Of a stretch of 64,000 nt of DNA, positions 1 through 7,385 are shown in pieces (positions within the stretch are counted from its first letter, which is position 1; each line of letters starts with the position of its first letter). The notes beneath the pieces are model-generated. The model was given only the letters and a program-made list of their open reading frames with translations, ran no database searches and had not been told where the DNA came from. The DNA comes from G963668185 sp965237445 (lineage in GTDB: Bacteria; Chloroflexota; Dehalococcoidia; Lucifugimonadales; G963668185). Location of the stretch: the NCBI GenBank assembly GCA_965237445.1, contig OZ250142.1, positions 806,001 through 870,000 on the forward strand, read 5' to 3'. The translations under genes and the position numbers were made by a program.

Positions 1-305
1 ACATGCTCAGTTATGCCTGTAGAGCCGACCACGACGTTGGCACCGAGCGGAGCGGCCGTCGAGATGGCGCTCTCCGCGCCTTCGGCGTTCGTGAAGTCCA
101 CGACGACCGCGCCGGCCGACACAACATCCGACAGGTCTCGCGTAAGGGGGATGGGCGCATTCCCTCCGGGCGGCGTTAGTTCGCCCGGCTCGGCCTGTAC
201 GTCAACCCCGCCAATGGCACTGAAGTCTGGCTCTTGAGAGGCCATGGCAAGCACTTCCTGGCCCATCCTGCCCAGCACACCGTGGACAACGACGTCTATC
301 GCCAC
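1..305 (-). CDS. dapB: 4-hydroxy-tetrahydrodipicolinate reductase, N-terminal part (runs off window)
   Basis: N-terminal ~100 residues of the NAD(P)H-dependent reductase of the diaminopimelate/lysine pathway. The translation shows the Rossmann entry GVLGRMGQEV, an IGGVD strand and the VVVDFTN ... VVVGSTGITE block typical of DapB. The start is taken as GTG at 303-305 because a GGAGGG ribosome site sits about 6 nt upstream and the frame aligns with the family N-terminus. It lies 24 nt downstream of the pnp stop on the same strand, so it is probably the distal gene of an rpsO-pnp-dapB operon. The C-terminal catalytic half lies outside the window. Identification is by motif recognition and is confident. 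Confidence 0.88.
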   Translation of the reverse strand, partial: MAIDVVVHGVLGRMGQEVLAMASQEPDFSAIGGVDVQAEPGELTPPGGNAPIPLTRDLSDVVSAGAVVVDFTNAEGAESAISTAAPLGANVVVGSTGITEH

Positions 306-329
306 GTTCCAACCCTCCGGCCTGCCTTG

Positions 330-2822
330 CTAGCCCCGGTCTCGGCCTCCCGGACCGCCACGCCTGTCGCCTCCAAAGCCGCCACGCCTGTCGCCTCCAG
401 GACCGCCGCGTCTGTCGCCCCCAAAGCCGCCACGCCTGTCGCCTCCAGGACCGCCGCGCCTGTCGCCCCCAAAGCCGCCACGCCTGTCGCCTCCAGGACC
501 GCCACGCCTGTCGCCTCCCGGACCACCGCGACTGTCGCCTCCAAAACCACCACGCCTGTCGCCTCCCGGACCGCCGCGACTGTCGCCTCTCGGACCGCCG
601 CGACTGTCGCCTCTCGGACCGCCACGCCTGTCGCCTCCCGGGCCGCCGCGCTCTCTGCGGTCACCGCGTTCGCCTCCGAATGAACGGCTCCCAGCCGGCT
701 CGCCATCGCCTTCACCACCACCATTGCCATCGCCATCGCCATCGCCATCGCCCAAAAGGGCCCGGCGTGACAGGTTTATGCGGCCCATCGAGTCGATCTC
801 CCGGACCAATACCGTGATCTCATCTCCGATGTCGACCACGTCTTCAACAGTTTCGACACGGTGCTCCGCGAGTTCGCTGATGTGGACCATGCCGTCCTTA
901 CCCGGGGTGAGCGACACGAACGCGCCGAAATTGAGGATCTTGACAACTTTTCCTGTGAAGATCTCGCCGACCTTAATCTCTCGGGTCAGGTCCCGGATCA
1001 TGCCGATCGCAGCGTCGGCAGCGTCGGCGTTTACGGCGCCAACGAACACCGAGCCGTCATCTTGGATATCGATAGTCGCGCCGGTCTCCTCGGTGATGGC
1101 CCTGATCGTCTTTCCGCTTGGGCCGATGACCAAACCGATCTTGTCAACCGGGATATTGATGACCTGCAGCTTAGGCGCGAACCGGCTGACCTCATCCCTT
1201 GGAGTGGCGATCGTGGTGCCCATCTCCTCGAGGAGCTCAAGCCTCGTCTCGCGCGCCTGATCAAGGGCGGCCCTCACCATTTCCATGGTGATGTGCTTGA
1301 TCTTGATGTCGAGCTGGATGGCGGTGATTCCATCGACCGTGCCGGCGACCTTGAAGTCCATGTCCCCGGTGTGGTCCTCGACGCCCTGGATGTCCGTGAG
1401 CGTGACGAACCGGTCCGATTCGCCGTCAGTGACCAGGCCGACGGATATGCCCGCCACGGGCTTCTTGATGGGCACGCCTGCGTCCATCAGCGACAGTGAC
1501 GACGCGCATGCAGTGGCCATCGACGTACTGCCGTTGGAGCTGAGCACCTCCGCCGCTATGCGGATCGTGTACGGGAACTCCGTCTCGCTGGGGACCACCG
1601 GCAAGAGCGCACGTTCGGCCAGCGCTCCGTGCCCGATGGACCTGCGGTTGGGCGACCCGACGCGGCGCACTTCGCCTGTGGAGTACGGCGGGAAGTTGTA
1701 GTGGAGAAGGAAACGCTTGGACTCGGTTGGGTTGATCGTGTCCAGCTTCTGTGCGTCGCCCACGGAGCCGAGGGTCGTTACGGCCAAGACCTGCGTCTCG
1801 CCTCTGTTGAACAGGCCGGTGCCATGCGTCCTCGGCATCAGGCCGACCTCACAGGACACAGCTCGCAGCTCGTCGGGCCGGCGCCCGTCTGATCGCTCGT
1901 CGTGCTCGAATATCCGCTCCCGAACGGCATCGCCGTGCAGGGACCGGAACGCATCCACAATGTCGCGGTCCTCGAACCTGTCGGACAGCGCATTGACCGT
2001 CTCTCTCTGGAGTTTGGCGAGCCGTTCCGACTTCTCGGACTTCGAGCCGCCGGAAGCGACCGCGTCGCTCAGCCCGGCGCCCGAGACCGAAGCCACCTCG
2101 CCGCGCAGGCCCTCAGGCGTCACCAACGGCGTGTACTCCGACTTCTCCCGGCCGATCTCGGCAATGATGCGGTCCTGGAACCTCACGAGCTCCAGGTTCA
2201 CTTCCTGCGCCCTTTCGATGGCCTCGACGACGAAGTCCTCGGACATCTCGTTAGCGCCGGCCTCCATCATCATTACGCCGTCCCGCGATCCGGCAACTAC
2301 GAGGTCGAGCTCGGATGCCTCCATCTGCTCAAACGTGGGGTTCACAACGAACTCGCCGTCAACGAAGCCCATTCGCGTTACGCCGATGGGCCCGCCGAAC
2401 GGAATGTCCGATATGCCCAGCGCCGTCGATGCGCCGATCACGGTCAGCACGTCCAGGGGATTCTCCAGGTCCACGGAGAACGGGGTGATGATGATCTGGA
2501 CCTCGTTACGGAAGTCCTTTGGGAACAGGGGGCGAAGCGGCCTGTCGGTCAGCCGGTCGATCAGGATGGCGTCGGTGCTCGGCCTGCCCTCGCGGCGGAA
2601 GAAGCTTCCGGGAATCTTGCCGCGAGCGTAGAGCCGCTCCTCGAAGTCAATCGTGAGCGGCAAGAAGTCCAGATTTTCTCTTGGCGACGACATCGTGGCC
2701 GTCACCAGAAGCAGGCAATCGCCGTACCGGATTGTGAGTGAGCCGTTCGCCTGCAGAGCAAGCTTCCCGGACTCGATACTTAGGGTTTTGGAGCCAATCG
2801 TGCACTCATAGCTGGATAACAT
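330..2822 (-). CDS. pnp: polyribonucleotide nucleotidyltransferase (PNPase) with Arg-Gly-rich tail
   Basis: Cytoplasmic 3'-to-5' phosphorolytic RNA exonuclease. Two RNase PH domains (about residues 1-220 and 300-530; FFRREGRPSTDAILIDRLTDRP block in the first), a KH domain near 551-615 (IGLVIGPSGKTIRAI) and an S1 domain near 620-687 (GKVVKILNFGAFV ... DGMVHISEL). The family is usually about 700 residues; this one is 830 because of a low-complexity tail from ~688 to the end, beginning with alternating Asp-Gly and continuing as repeats of GGDRRGGF/GGDRRGGP. The start ATG has GAGGAC upstream. It follows rpsO, the classic rpsO-pnp order, with a hairpin between them. Assignment is very secure; the function of the tail is inferred to be RNA binding. 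Confidence 0.97.
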   Translation of the reverse strand: MLSSYECTIGSKTLSIESGKLALQANGSLTIRYGDCLLLVTATMSSPRENLDFLPLTIDFEERLYARGKIPGSFFRREGRPSTDAILIDRLTDRPLRPLFPKDFRNEVQIIITPFSVDLENPLDVLTVIGASTALGISDIPFGGPIGVTRMGFVDGEFVVNPTFEQMEASELDLVVAGSRDGVMMMEAGANEMSEDFVVEAIERAQEVNLELVRFQDRIIAEIGREKSEYTPLVTPEGLRGEVASVSGAGLSDAVASGGSKSEKSERLAKLQRETVNALSDRFEDRDIVDAFRSLHGDAVRERIFEHDERSDGRRPDELRAVSCEVGLMPRTHGTGLFNRGETQVLAVTTLGSVGDAQKLDTINPTESKRFLLHYNFPPYSTGEVRRVGSPNRRSIGHGALAERALLPVVPSETEFPYTIRIAAEVLSSNGSTSMATACASSLSLMDAGVPIKKPVAGISVGLVTDGESDRFVTLTDIQGVEDHTGDMDFKVAGTVDGITAIQLDIKIKHITMEMVRAALDQARETRLELLEEMGTTIATPRDEVSRFAPKLQVINIPVDKIGLVIGPSGKTIRAITEETGATIDIQDDGSVFVGAVNADAADAAIGMIRDLTREIKVGEIFTGKVVKILNFGAFVSLTPGKDGMVHISELAEHRVETVEDVVDIGDEITVLVREIDSMGRINLSRRALLGDGDGDGDGNGGGEGDGEPAGSRSFGGERGDRRERGGPGGDRRGGPRGDSRGGPRGDSRGGPGGDRRGGFGGDSRGGPGGDRRGGPGGDRRGGFGGDRRGGPGGDRRGGFGGDRRGGPGGDRRGGFGGDRRGGPGGRDRG
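336..660 (-). repeat. 24-bp tandem repeat array inside the 3' end of pnp
   Basis: About thirteen degenerate copies of a 24-bp unit lie head to tail. On the coding (minus) strand each encodes an octapeptide of the type GGDRRGGF or GGDRRGGP, sometimes GGDSRGGP. The copies stay in frame, and differences are mostly in the variable F/P and R/S codons. The adjacent stretch at about 724-758 is a short GATGGC-type run coding for Asp-Gly repeats. Copy number is likely to vary between strains by slippage. Confidence 0.9.
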
Positions 2823-2873
2823 TGGTTAAATGTCCTCTCTTGAGGGGAGGGAGCGGGGAGAAGGTAGCAAAGG

Positions 2874-2907
2874 AAGAAGACAGCGCCGCAAACGGTGCTA
2901 TCTTCTT
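2874..2907 (-). terminator. rpsO-pnp intergenic hairpin (attenuator or RNase III-like site)
   Basis: A 14-position stem (AAGAAGA...TCTTCTT outer part, GC-rich inner part) with one mismatch and one wobble in the minus-strand RNA closes a 6-nt loop. The rpsO stop codon (2898-2900) lies inside the stem. No clean U-tract follows, so it may be a processing or attenuation structure, as in the E. coli rpsO-pnp spacer, rather than a full terminator. Confidence 0.6.
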
Positions 2908-3167
2908 AGTCCGAGCCTGGCAATGATGGCCCGATAACGGCCGACGTCACTACGATTGAGATACCGGAGGAGCTTTCGGCGGCGGCCTACCATACTCAGT
3001 AATCCGCGCCTACTGGCTTCGTCGTGGTTGTGGACCCTGAGATGGTCCGTGAGGCCGTTGATCCGGGAAGTCAGCAGGGCAACCTGCAGTTCCGAGGACC
3101 CGGTGTCTTCGTCGTGGGCCTGATACTCTTTCTTTATAGCCTCAATCTGAGGCTTTTCTAGTCCCAT
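2898..3167 (-). CDS. rpsO: 30S ribosomal protein S15
   Basis: 89 residues, exactly the family length. The signature stretch TGSSELQVALLTSRINGLTDHL followed by H-x-H-D and the GLLSMVGRRRKLLRYL segment is that of S15, which binds 16S rRNA helices 20-22 and nucleates the platform of the small subunit. It precedes pnp on the same strand. The ATG has an AAAGAGG directly next to it, unusually close for a Shine-Dalgarno, so a slightly different start cannot be ruled out, although the N-terminus aligns well. Confidence 0.97.
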   Translation of the reverse strand: MGLEKPQIEAIKKEYQAHDEDTGSSELQVALLTSRINGLTDHLRVHNHDEASRRGLLSMVGRRRKLLRYLNRSDVGRYRAIIARLGLRR

Positions 3168-3263
3168 CCTCTTTGTGATTTCTTTCTCTATTTGGAATAA
3201 GTATACACCGCGCCGGTCGGCTGCCGCAATGCGCAGCTATGCTTCTATTGGCAAAACCTTGAG

Positions 3264-4049
3264 TTACCCTGCTCCGTGGAGTGCGGCAGTCACATCTGCA
3301 CCCAGCGCGTGATGCGGATCGTCTGTCCCTGAGACGTCGAGCAGGCGGCTTAGGGCGGTGATCGAGACGCGGCCGTTTCTCACAGCCCACACGTCAGTGC
3401 CCTCGGCCGGCGGCTTGGTGTTCGGTCTGTTCTGCTTGATCCAGTAGTGCGACCGCCGGGCGTCGCCTTCCTTCTGAACGGACGGCATGAACGCCGACCC
3501 GCCAAGCGTCGTCATTTCCACGCCCTTGAGTTCGGCCGGCGTCACGTTAGGCAGGTTCACGTTGATCAGCAGTGGGCCTTCCAGACCGTTGGCGCTGATC
3601 GACTCGGCCAGCGCCCTCGCGGTCTCCGCGGCCGCCTCGTACTTGAGATCGGTCAGCGACGCGATCGACATGGCGATCGACGGGACACCGCGCAGGTAGC
3701 CCTGGAGCGCGGCTCCGACCGTTCCGGACAGAAGGATGTCGTGGCCCAGATTCGCGCCCTGGTTGATGCCCGACACCAACAGGTCGAACGGCTCATCGTA
3801 CAGCGCCTCCGTGGCCAGGATCACGCAGTCGGCCGGCGTGCCCTGCACGCTCACGGCCGTCACGCCCTCCACCAGCGGCGCCTCGTCGTTTACGCGCAGC
3901 ACGTCCAGCAGCGTCATAGCCGTGCCGATGCCGCTTTGGTCGCGGTCCGGCGCCACTACGAACACGTCGCCCGCGTTCTTGAGCGTACGGGCCGCCGCCC
4001 AAAGTCCCTCCGAGTGGATGCCGTCGTCATTAGTCAGCAGTATTCGCAA
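3264..4049 (-). CDS. surE: 5'/3'-nucleotidase SurE
   Basis: Metal-dependent nucleoside monophosphate phosphatase (survival protein E). The N-terminus RILLTNDDG carries the two metal-binding aspartates; DQSGIG supplies the metal-binding Ser, and SGINQGANLG the Asn. Length 261 is normal for the family. The start is TTG at 4047-4049 with an AGGAG upstream. It is on the same strand as rpsO but separated by about 100 nt, so it may be transcribed separately. Confident assignment. Confidence 0.95.
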   Translation of the reverse strand: MRILLTNDDGIHSEGLWAAARTLKNAGDVFVVAPDRDQSGIGTAMTLLDVLRVNDEAPLVEGVTAVSVQGTPADCVILATEALYDEPFDLLVSGINQGANLGHDILLSGTVGAALQGYLRGVPSIAMSIASLTDLKYEAAAETARALAESISANGLEGPLLINVNLPNVTPAELKGVEMTTLGGSAFMPSVQKEGDARRSHYWIKQNRPNTKPPAEGTDVWAVRNGRVSITALSRLLDVSGTDDPHHALGADVTAALHGAG

Positions 4050-4237
4050 GGCTCAGCTTTCTCCTGTCGTTGAGTGTTGGTCGGTCTGTGCCCCATCCCA
4101 GCCTTCCCCAGCAGACTAGGGAAGGGGTCAGAGGTCTCCTTCGACTACTCCGGGCGCTTCTTACGCAAGGGTCTCCATGAATGTCGATGGGACGTCATAT
4201 CAGCCCGTGAAGTATCCCGGAAGTGGTGGTGCGTTGG

Positions 4238-5206
4238 CTAGAGTTCCGACACCGCCGGAAACCCGCCGAGGCCGTTCGCCTGACGTACGCCGCGCACGAT
4301 CGCCCTGCCCACGACCATGGTCGCAGCAGCGCAGATCCGGTCGAAGTCGGCATGGCCTTCGTGCGCGCCGGTTGCCAGCGCGAACATCGTATCGCCGTCG
4401 GACATCGTGTGTGCCGGGCGCACAGCGAGCGCGATCCCGTCGTGCGCGACCGACGCCAGCTTGTTCGCCTGCTCCTTGGTGAGCGCCGCGTTCGTGGCCA
4501 CGACGCCGATCGTCGTGCTCTCGCCCGCAGGCAGCGCACCTGCGCTGGCGCTTGGCGATTCAAGCAGCTCCAGCCAGCCCGACATGCCGCCGCCCGGGTT
4601 GCGCGCGCCCGCCACGAGCTCGCCCGTGTCCGGGTCGTGGACTCCGCCGACCGCGTTCACGACCATGAGCGCACCGACGGCCAGCCCGCCGCCGAGGTCC
4701 AGCGCCCACGTGCCGAGCCCGCCCTTGACGGCGCGCTCCGCTCCAAGCAGCTTGCCGACCGTCGCCCCCGTCCCTGCGCCAACCGAGCCCTCGGCCACGG
4801 CGCCTGCCGACGCCGCTAGCGCCGCCGCGTAGCCGTCGACCGGGCCGGGCCGCACGCTCGCCGCTACCACGCCGAGGTCGAAGACAATCGCCGCGGGCAC
4901 GATCGGCACCACGCCGGCGCTCGTCTTGTAGCCTGCGCCGCGCTCCTCGAGGTACCGCACCACGCCGCTCGCCGCGTCAAGCCCGAAGGCACTGCCGCCG
5001 CTCAGCAGCACGCCGTGCACGTGCGTGATCCTGTTGGTGGGGCGCAGCAGGTCGGTCTCGCGCGTGCCCGGCGACGACCCGCGCACGTCCACGCCGCCGA
5101 CGGCGCCCGCCTCGCAGAGCACGGCAGTGCAGCCGGTGCCGTTCACCGCATCCGTGTGGTGGCCCACGGCGATGCCATCCACGTCCGTGATGCAGTTAGC
5201 AGTCAT
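4238..5206 (-). CDS. P1 family peptidase (DmpA/NylC-like N-terminal nucleophile hydrolase)
   Basis: 322-residue member of peptidase family S58, which is made as one chain and cleaves itself to expose an N-terminal Ser/Thr nucleophile; relatives are the L-aminopeptidase D-Ala-esterase DmpA and nylon-oligomer hydrolase NylC. Visible signatures are ITDVDGIAVGHHTD at the N-terminus, LLSGGSAFGLDAASGVVRYLEE in the middle, and GESTTIGVVATNAALTK near residues 226-242, where the presumed autocleavage site and nucleophile Thr lie. No signal peptide is seen. Substrate unknown. It is followed by a 260-nt spacer with repeats before the next minus-strand gene. Confidence 0.88.
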   Translation of the reverse strand: MTANCITDVDGIAVGHHTDAVNGTGCTAVLCEAGAVGGVDVRGSSPGTRETDLLRPTNRITHVHGVLLSGGSAFGLDAASGVVRYLEERGAGYKTSAGVVPIVPAAIVFDLGVVAASVRPGPVDGYAAALAASAGAVAEGSVGAGTGATVGKLLGAERAVKGGLGTWALDLGGGLAVGALMVVNAVGGVHDPDTGELVAGARNPGGGMSGWLELLESPSASAGALPAGESTTIGVVATNAALTKEQANKLASVAHDGIALAVRPAHTMSDGDTMFALATGAHEGHADFDRICAAATMVVGRAIVRGVRQANGLGGFPAVSEL

Positions 5207-5349
5207 AACGTCTTCGTTCCCTCGGCCAGGCTTGTGCCGTTCATCTACGGCCCACGTAAGGAGTGAAGCCTAATGACGCTACCGGGCCCGTCGCTTTTGC
5301 GTTCGTGCGAAGGAATTCGCAAAAGGAGATCGATACTCAACCGACCCCC

Positions 5350-5405
5350 TTAGTGGGTGCAGGGCATGGCCCTGCCCTTAGTGGGTGCAGGGCTATGCCC
5401 TGCCT
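5350..5405. repeat. two direct copies of a 28-bp repeat
   Basis: Two adjacent copies (5350-5377 and 5378-5405) of a unit starting TTAGTGGGTGCAGGGC and ending in a self-complementary GGGCATGGCCCTGCC-type palindrome. A related string, GGCAGGGCATTGCCCTGC, is found again just after ilvD (about 57117-57136). This is a dispersed repeat, not coding. Confidence 0.7.
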
Positions 5406-5470
5406 GCCCTGGCCCTCCCTGGTGTCGGGGAGGGCCAGAAATATTTGCGCTTAACTGCAGCGTTCAGTCT

Positions 5471-7075
5471 TCAATGCCGCCGCCTGCGCAGCAGCGCGAT
5501 CACTCCGAGCGGGCCGAGGAACAGCAGCACCAGGTTGCCCGCGTTGCCGGCTAGTGTGCCGTCGCTCGCGCCGCAACCGCCGCCGCCCTCGGCCGGGGCC
5601 TCGGTGGCCGTCGTTTCGGGCGTCGGCTCGGCCGTCATCGCCGCCGTCGGTTCTGGTGTCGGCTCGGGCGTCATCTCAGGCGTCGGCTCGGGTGTCGGTT
5701 CCGGTGTCGGCTCGGGCGTCATTTCCGGCGTCGGCTCCGGTGTCGGCTCAGGCGTCGGCTCCGGTGTCGGCTCAGGCGTTGCCTCTTGTGTCGGCTCAGG
5801 CGTAGGCTCCGGTGTTGCCACCGGCGTAGGCTCCGGTGTTGCCACCGGCGTCGGCTCAGGCGTTGCCTCCGGCGTCGGCTCAGGCGTTGCCACCGGCGTC
5901 GGCTCAGGCGTTGCCTCCGGCGTCGGCTCAGGCGTTGCGAACGCGTGGAACACCAGCAGGAAGCTGTCGTTGTTCGCGCCGCTGACGTACATGCCCATCG
6001 TGATAGCGGTTTCTCCGTTCAGCACGAACTCTACCGGCTGCCCGACCAACGCGATGTCCCCAGGGTTCACGACGAGCATCTCGTACGTCTGGCCAACGAC
6101 CACCCCCGGCGCCGACTCGTATGAGCCGATCCGCGCCACGAGCGTAGCGCCTTCAGGCACCACCCCGCCGGACACGACGATCTCGCCGGCGTAGATGGCC
6201 GGCAGGGCCACCTCGGGCGTCGGAGTCGGTTCCGGCTGTGGCAGGTTCGCGAATGTCAGGTTGAAGCCCAGGTGGAAGATGGCTGTAGGCGACGACTGCA
6301 CCTTGTAGGTCGCCGTCTCCGCCGCCTGCACCTTGCCGTCGAGGAGGAATGTGATTTGGTGGTCGTTGAACGTCCTGTTCGGCGGCCCCACGACCAGGTT
6401 CTCATACGCGCCCCCTACGACGTTTACAGGCTCGCTTACGTATCCAGAGATTATGGCAACGATCGTGAGGCCCGCGGGTGGCGTGATGCCAGCAACCGTA
6501 ACGCTGCCGCCGTAGATCGCCGGCAATGGTGGAAGCTCGCCCTCAATCTGGCCCGGCTCCGGTGTCGGCTCAGGCGTGGCCGTGGGCGTGGATGTCACTC
6601 CCTCGCCGGGCTCCGGGACCCGGTCGAATGTAAGGTCGAACCCGAATCTGAACACACTCTCGTTCGCACCCGGGATAACGTACGTGGCAGTCTCAGCCGC
6701 CTGCACTACTCCGTTCAGATGAAACGTAATCTGGCGACCGTTGTAGGCACGCCTGGGGGGTCCCACAACCAGGTTCTCGTAAGCCCCATTCACCACCGCC
6801 GCCGCCGTGCTTTCGTAGTCCTCGATCCTGGCGATGATCGTCAGGCCTTCGGGGGGAGCCTCACCGTCTACTGTGACGCTGCCAGCGTAAAACAACGGCA
6901 ACGGCGGGATCTCGCTTTGCGACTGCGCCTGCGCCGTGTCTTGTCCTGCCGTAAGCAGTCCGGCTGCAAGTGCCGCCAGCACGGCCAGGACCATAACTGT
7001 TCTTGCATTCAGTCTCATTGTCGGTTTCCCCTCCCGGATCTTGCCTGGCGCCTGCGCCGAGGCGCCACCCTTCAA
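5471..7075 (-). CDS. secreted protein with three tandem domains, Pro-Thr-Glu stalk and C-terminal anchor
   Basis: 534 residues. A signal peptide follows an Arg-containing N-terminus (MVLAVLAALAAGLLTAG). Then come three homologous ~95-residue segments, each starting LPxxYxGxxxVxG and containing YENLVVGPP or YEMLVVNPG and a (F/V)xLNG/LDG strand, about residues 56-150, 180-275 and 285-375. A low-complexity region of repeated PEPTPE/PTPVAT units covers about 375-490. The end is GGGCGAS, a hydrophobic helix and RRRRH, a C-terminal sorting-signal layout with a Cys before the transmembrane segment. This suggests cell-surface anchoring with the domains held off the envelope. A TTGACA lies at 7142-7147 upstream. 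Function unknown. Confidence 0.82.
   Translation of the reverse strand: MKGGASAQAPGKIREGKPTMRLNARTVMVLAVLAALAAGLLTAGQDTAQAQSQSEIPPLPLFYAGSVTVDGEAPPEGLTIIARIEDYESTAAAVVNGAYENLVVGPPRRAYNGRQITFHLNGVVQAAETATYVIPGANESVFRFGFDLTFDRVPEPGEGVTSTPTATPEPTPEPGQIEGELPPLPAIYGGSVTVAGITPPAGLTIVAIISGYVSEPVNVVGGAYENLVVGPPNRTFNDHQITFLLDGKVQAAETATYKVQSSPTAIFHLGFNLTFANLPQPEPTPTPEVALPAIYAGEIVVSGGVVPEGATLVARIGSYESAPGVVVGQTYEMLVVNPGDIALVGQPVEFVLNGETAITMGMYVSGANNDSFLLVFHAFATPEPTPEATPEPTPVATPEPTPEATPEPTPVATPEPTPVATPEPTPEPTQEATPEPTPEPTPEPTPEPTPEMTPEPTPEPTPEPTPEMTPEPTPEPTAAMTAEPTPETTATEAPAEGGGGCGASDGTLAGNAGNLVLLFLGPLGVIALLRRRRH
5630..5940 (-). repeat. degenerate short tandem repeats coding for the Pro-Thr-Glu stalk
   Basis: GTCGGCTCAGGCGTTGCC-type units repeat through this span on the plus strand and encode PEPTPEATPEPTPVATP-type sequence on the minus strand. 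The period is a multiple of 6 nt and the reading frame is kept. Confidence 0.8.
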
Positions 7076-7317
7076 CCACCCTGTCTTTCGTCAGTCGCGC
7101 CCAACTGGCAACAATACGCTAGGTACAGGCTACGACGGTTCTGTCAAATAATTGTAGGCATTTCAGAGCCGCTTAGGAAGGCGATATTGGGTTGCCTTCC
7201 ATCTTCACATCCCCTCCTCCATCGAGGGAGAGGGTTAGACGCCGTACTGGCATCCTCCTGGGTCTGTCGACGGGGAGTCCCGAAAGAGCCTGCCCTGAGT
7301 CTTTCGAAGGGATGTCC

Positions 7318-7356
7318 AAAAAAGCAGCGCCCCCGCCGTTGTGGCGGGGGCGCTGC
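7318..7356 (-). terminator. intrinsic terminator of the surface-layer-like gene
   Basis: Perfect 14-bp stem GCAGCGCCCCCGCC / GGCGGGGGCGCTGC (7324-7337 and 7343-7356) with a 5-nt loop, followed on the minus strand by six U residues (7323-7318). It lies 30 nt beyond the stop of the 1026-residue secreted protein. Confidence 0.93.
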
Positions 7357-7385
7357 GCTTACCTACGTTGTCGCAGGGTGCCCGG

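Noticed and set aside
336..660. CRISPR array in pnp
   Set aside because: 24-bp direct units with no unique spacers; all in frame within pnp.
234..748. Repeat-coded plus/minus frames near the pnp tail (VASRTAA-type and ATGVAVREA-type)
   Set aside because: These are alternate frames of the 24-bp repeat in pnp. No independent evidence.
5600..5945. CRISPR array
   Set aside because: The regular short repeats are a coding Pro-Thr-Glu region without spacers or cas genes.
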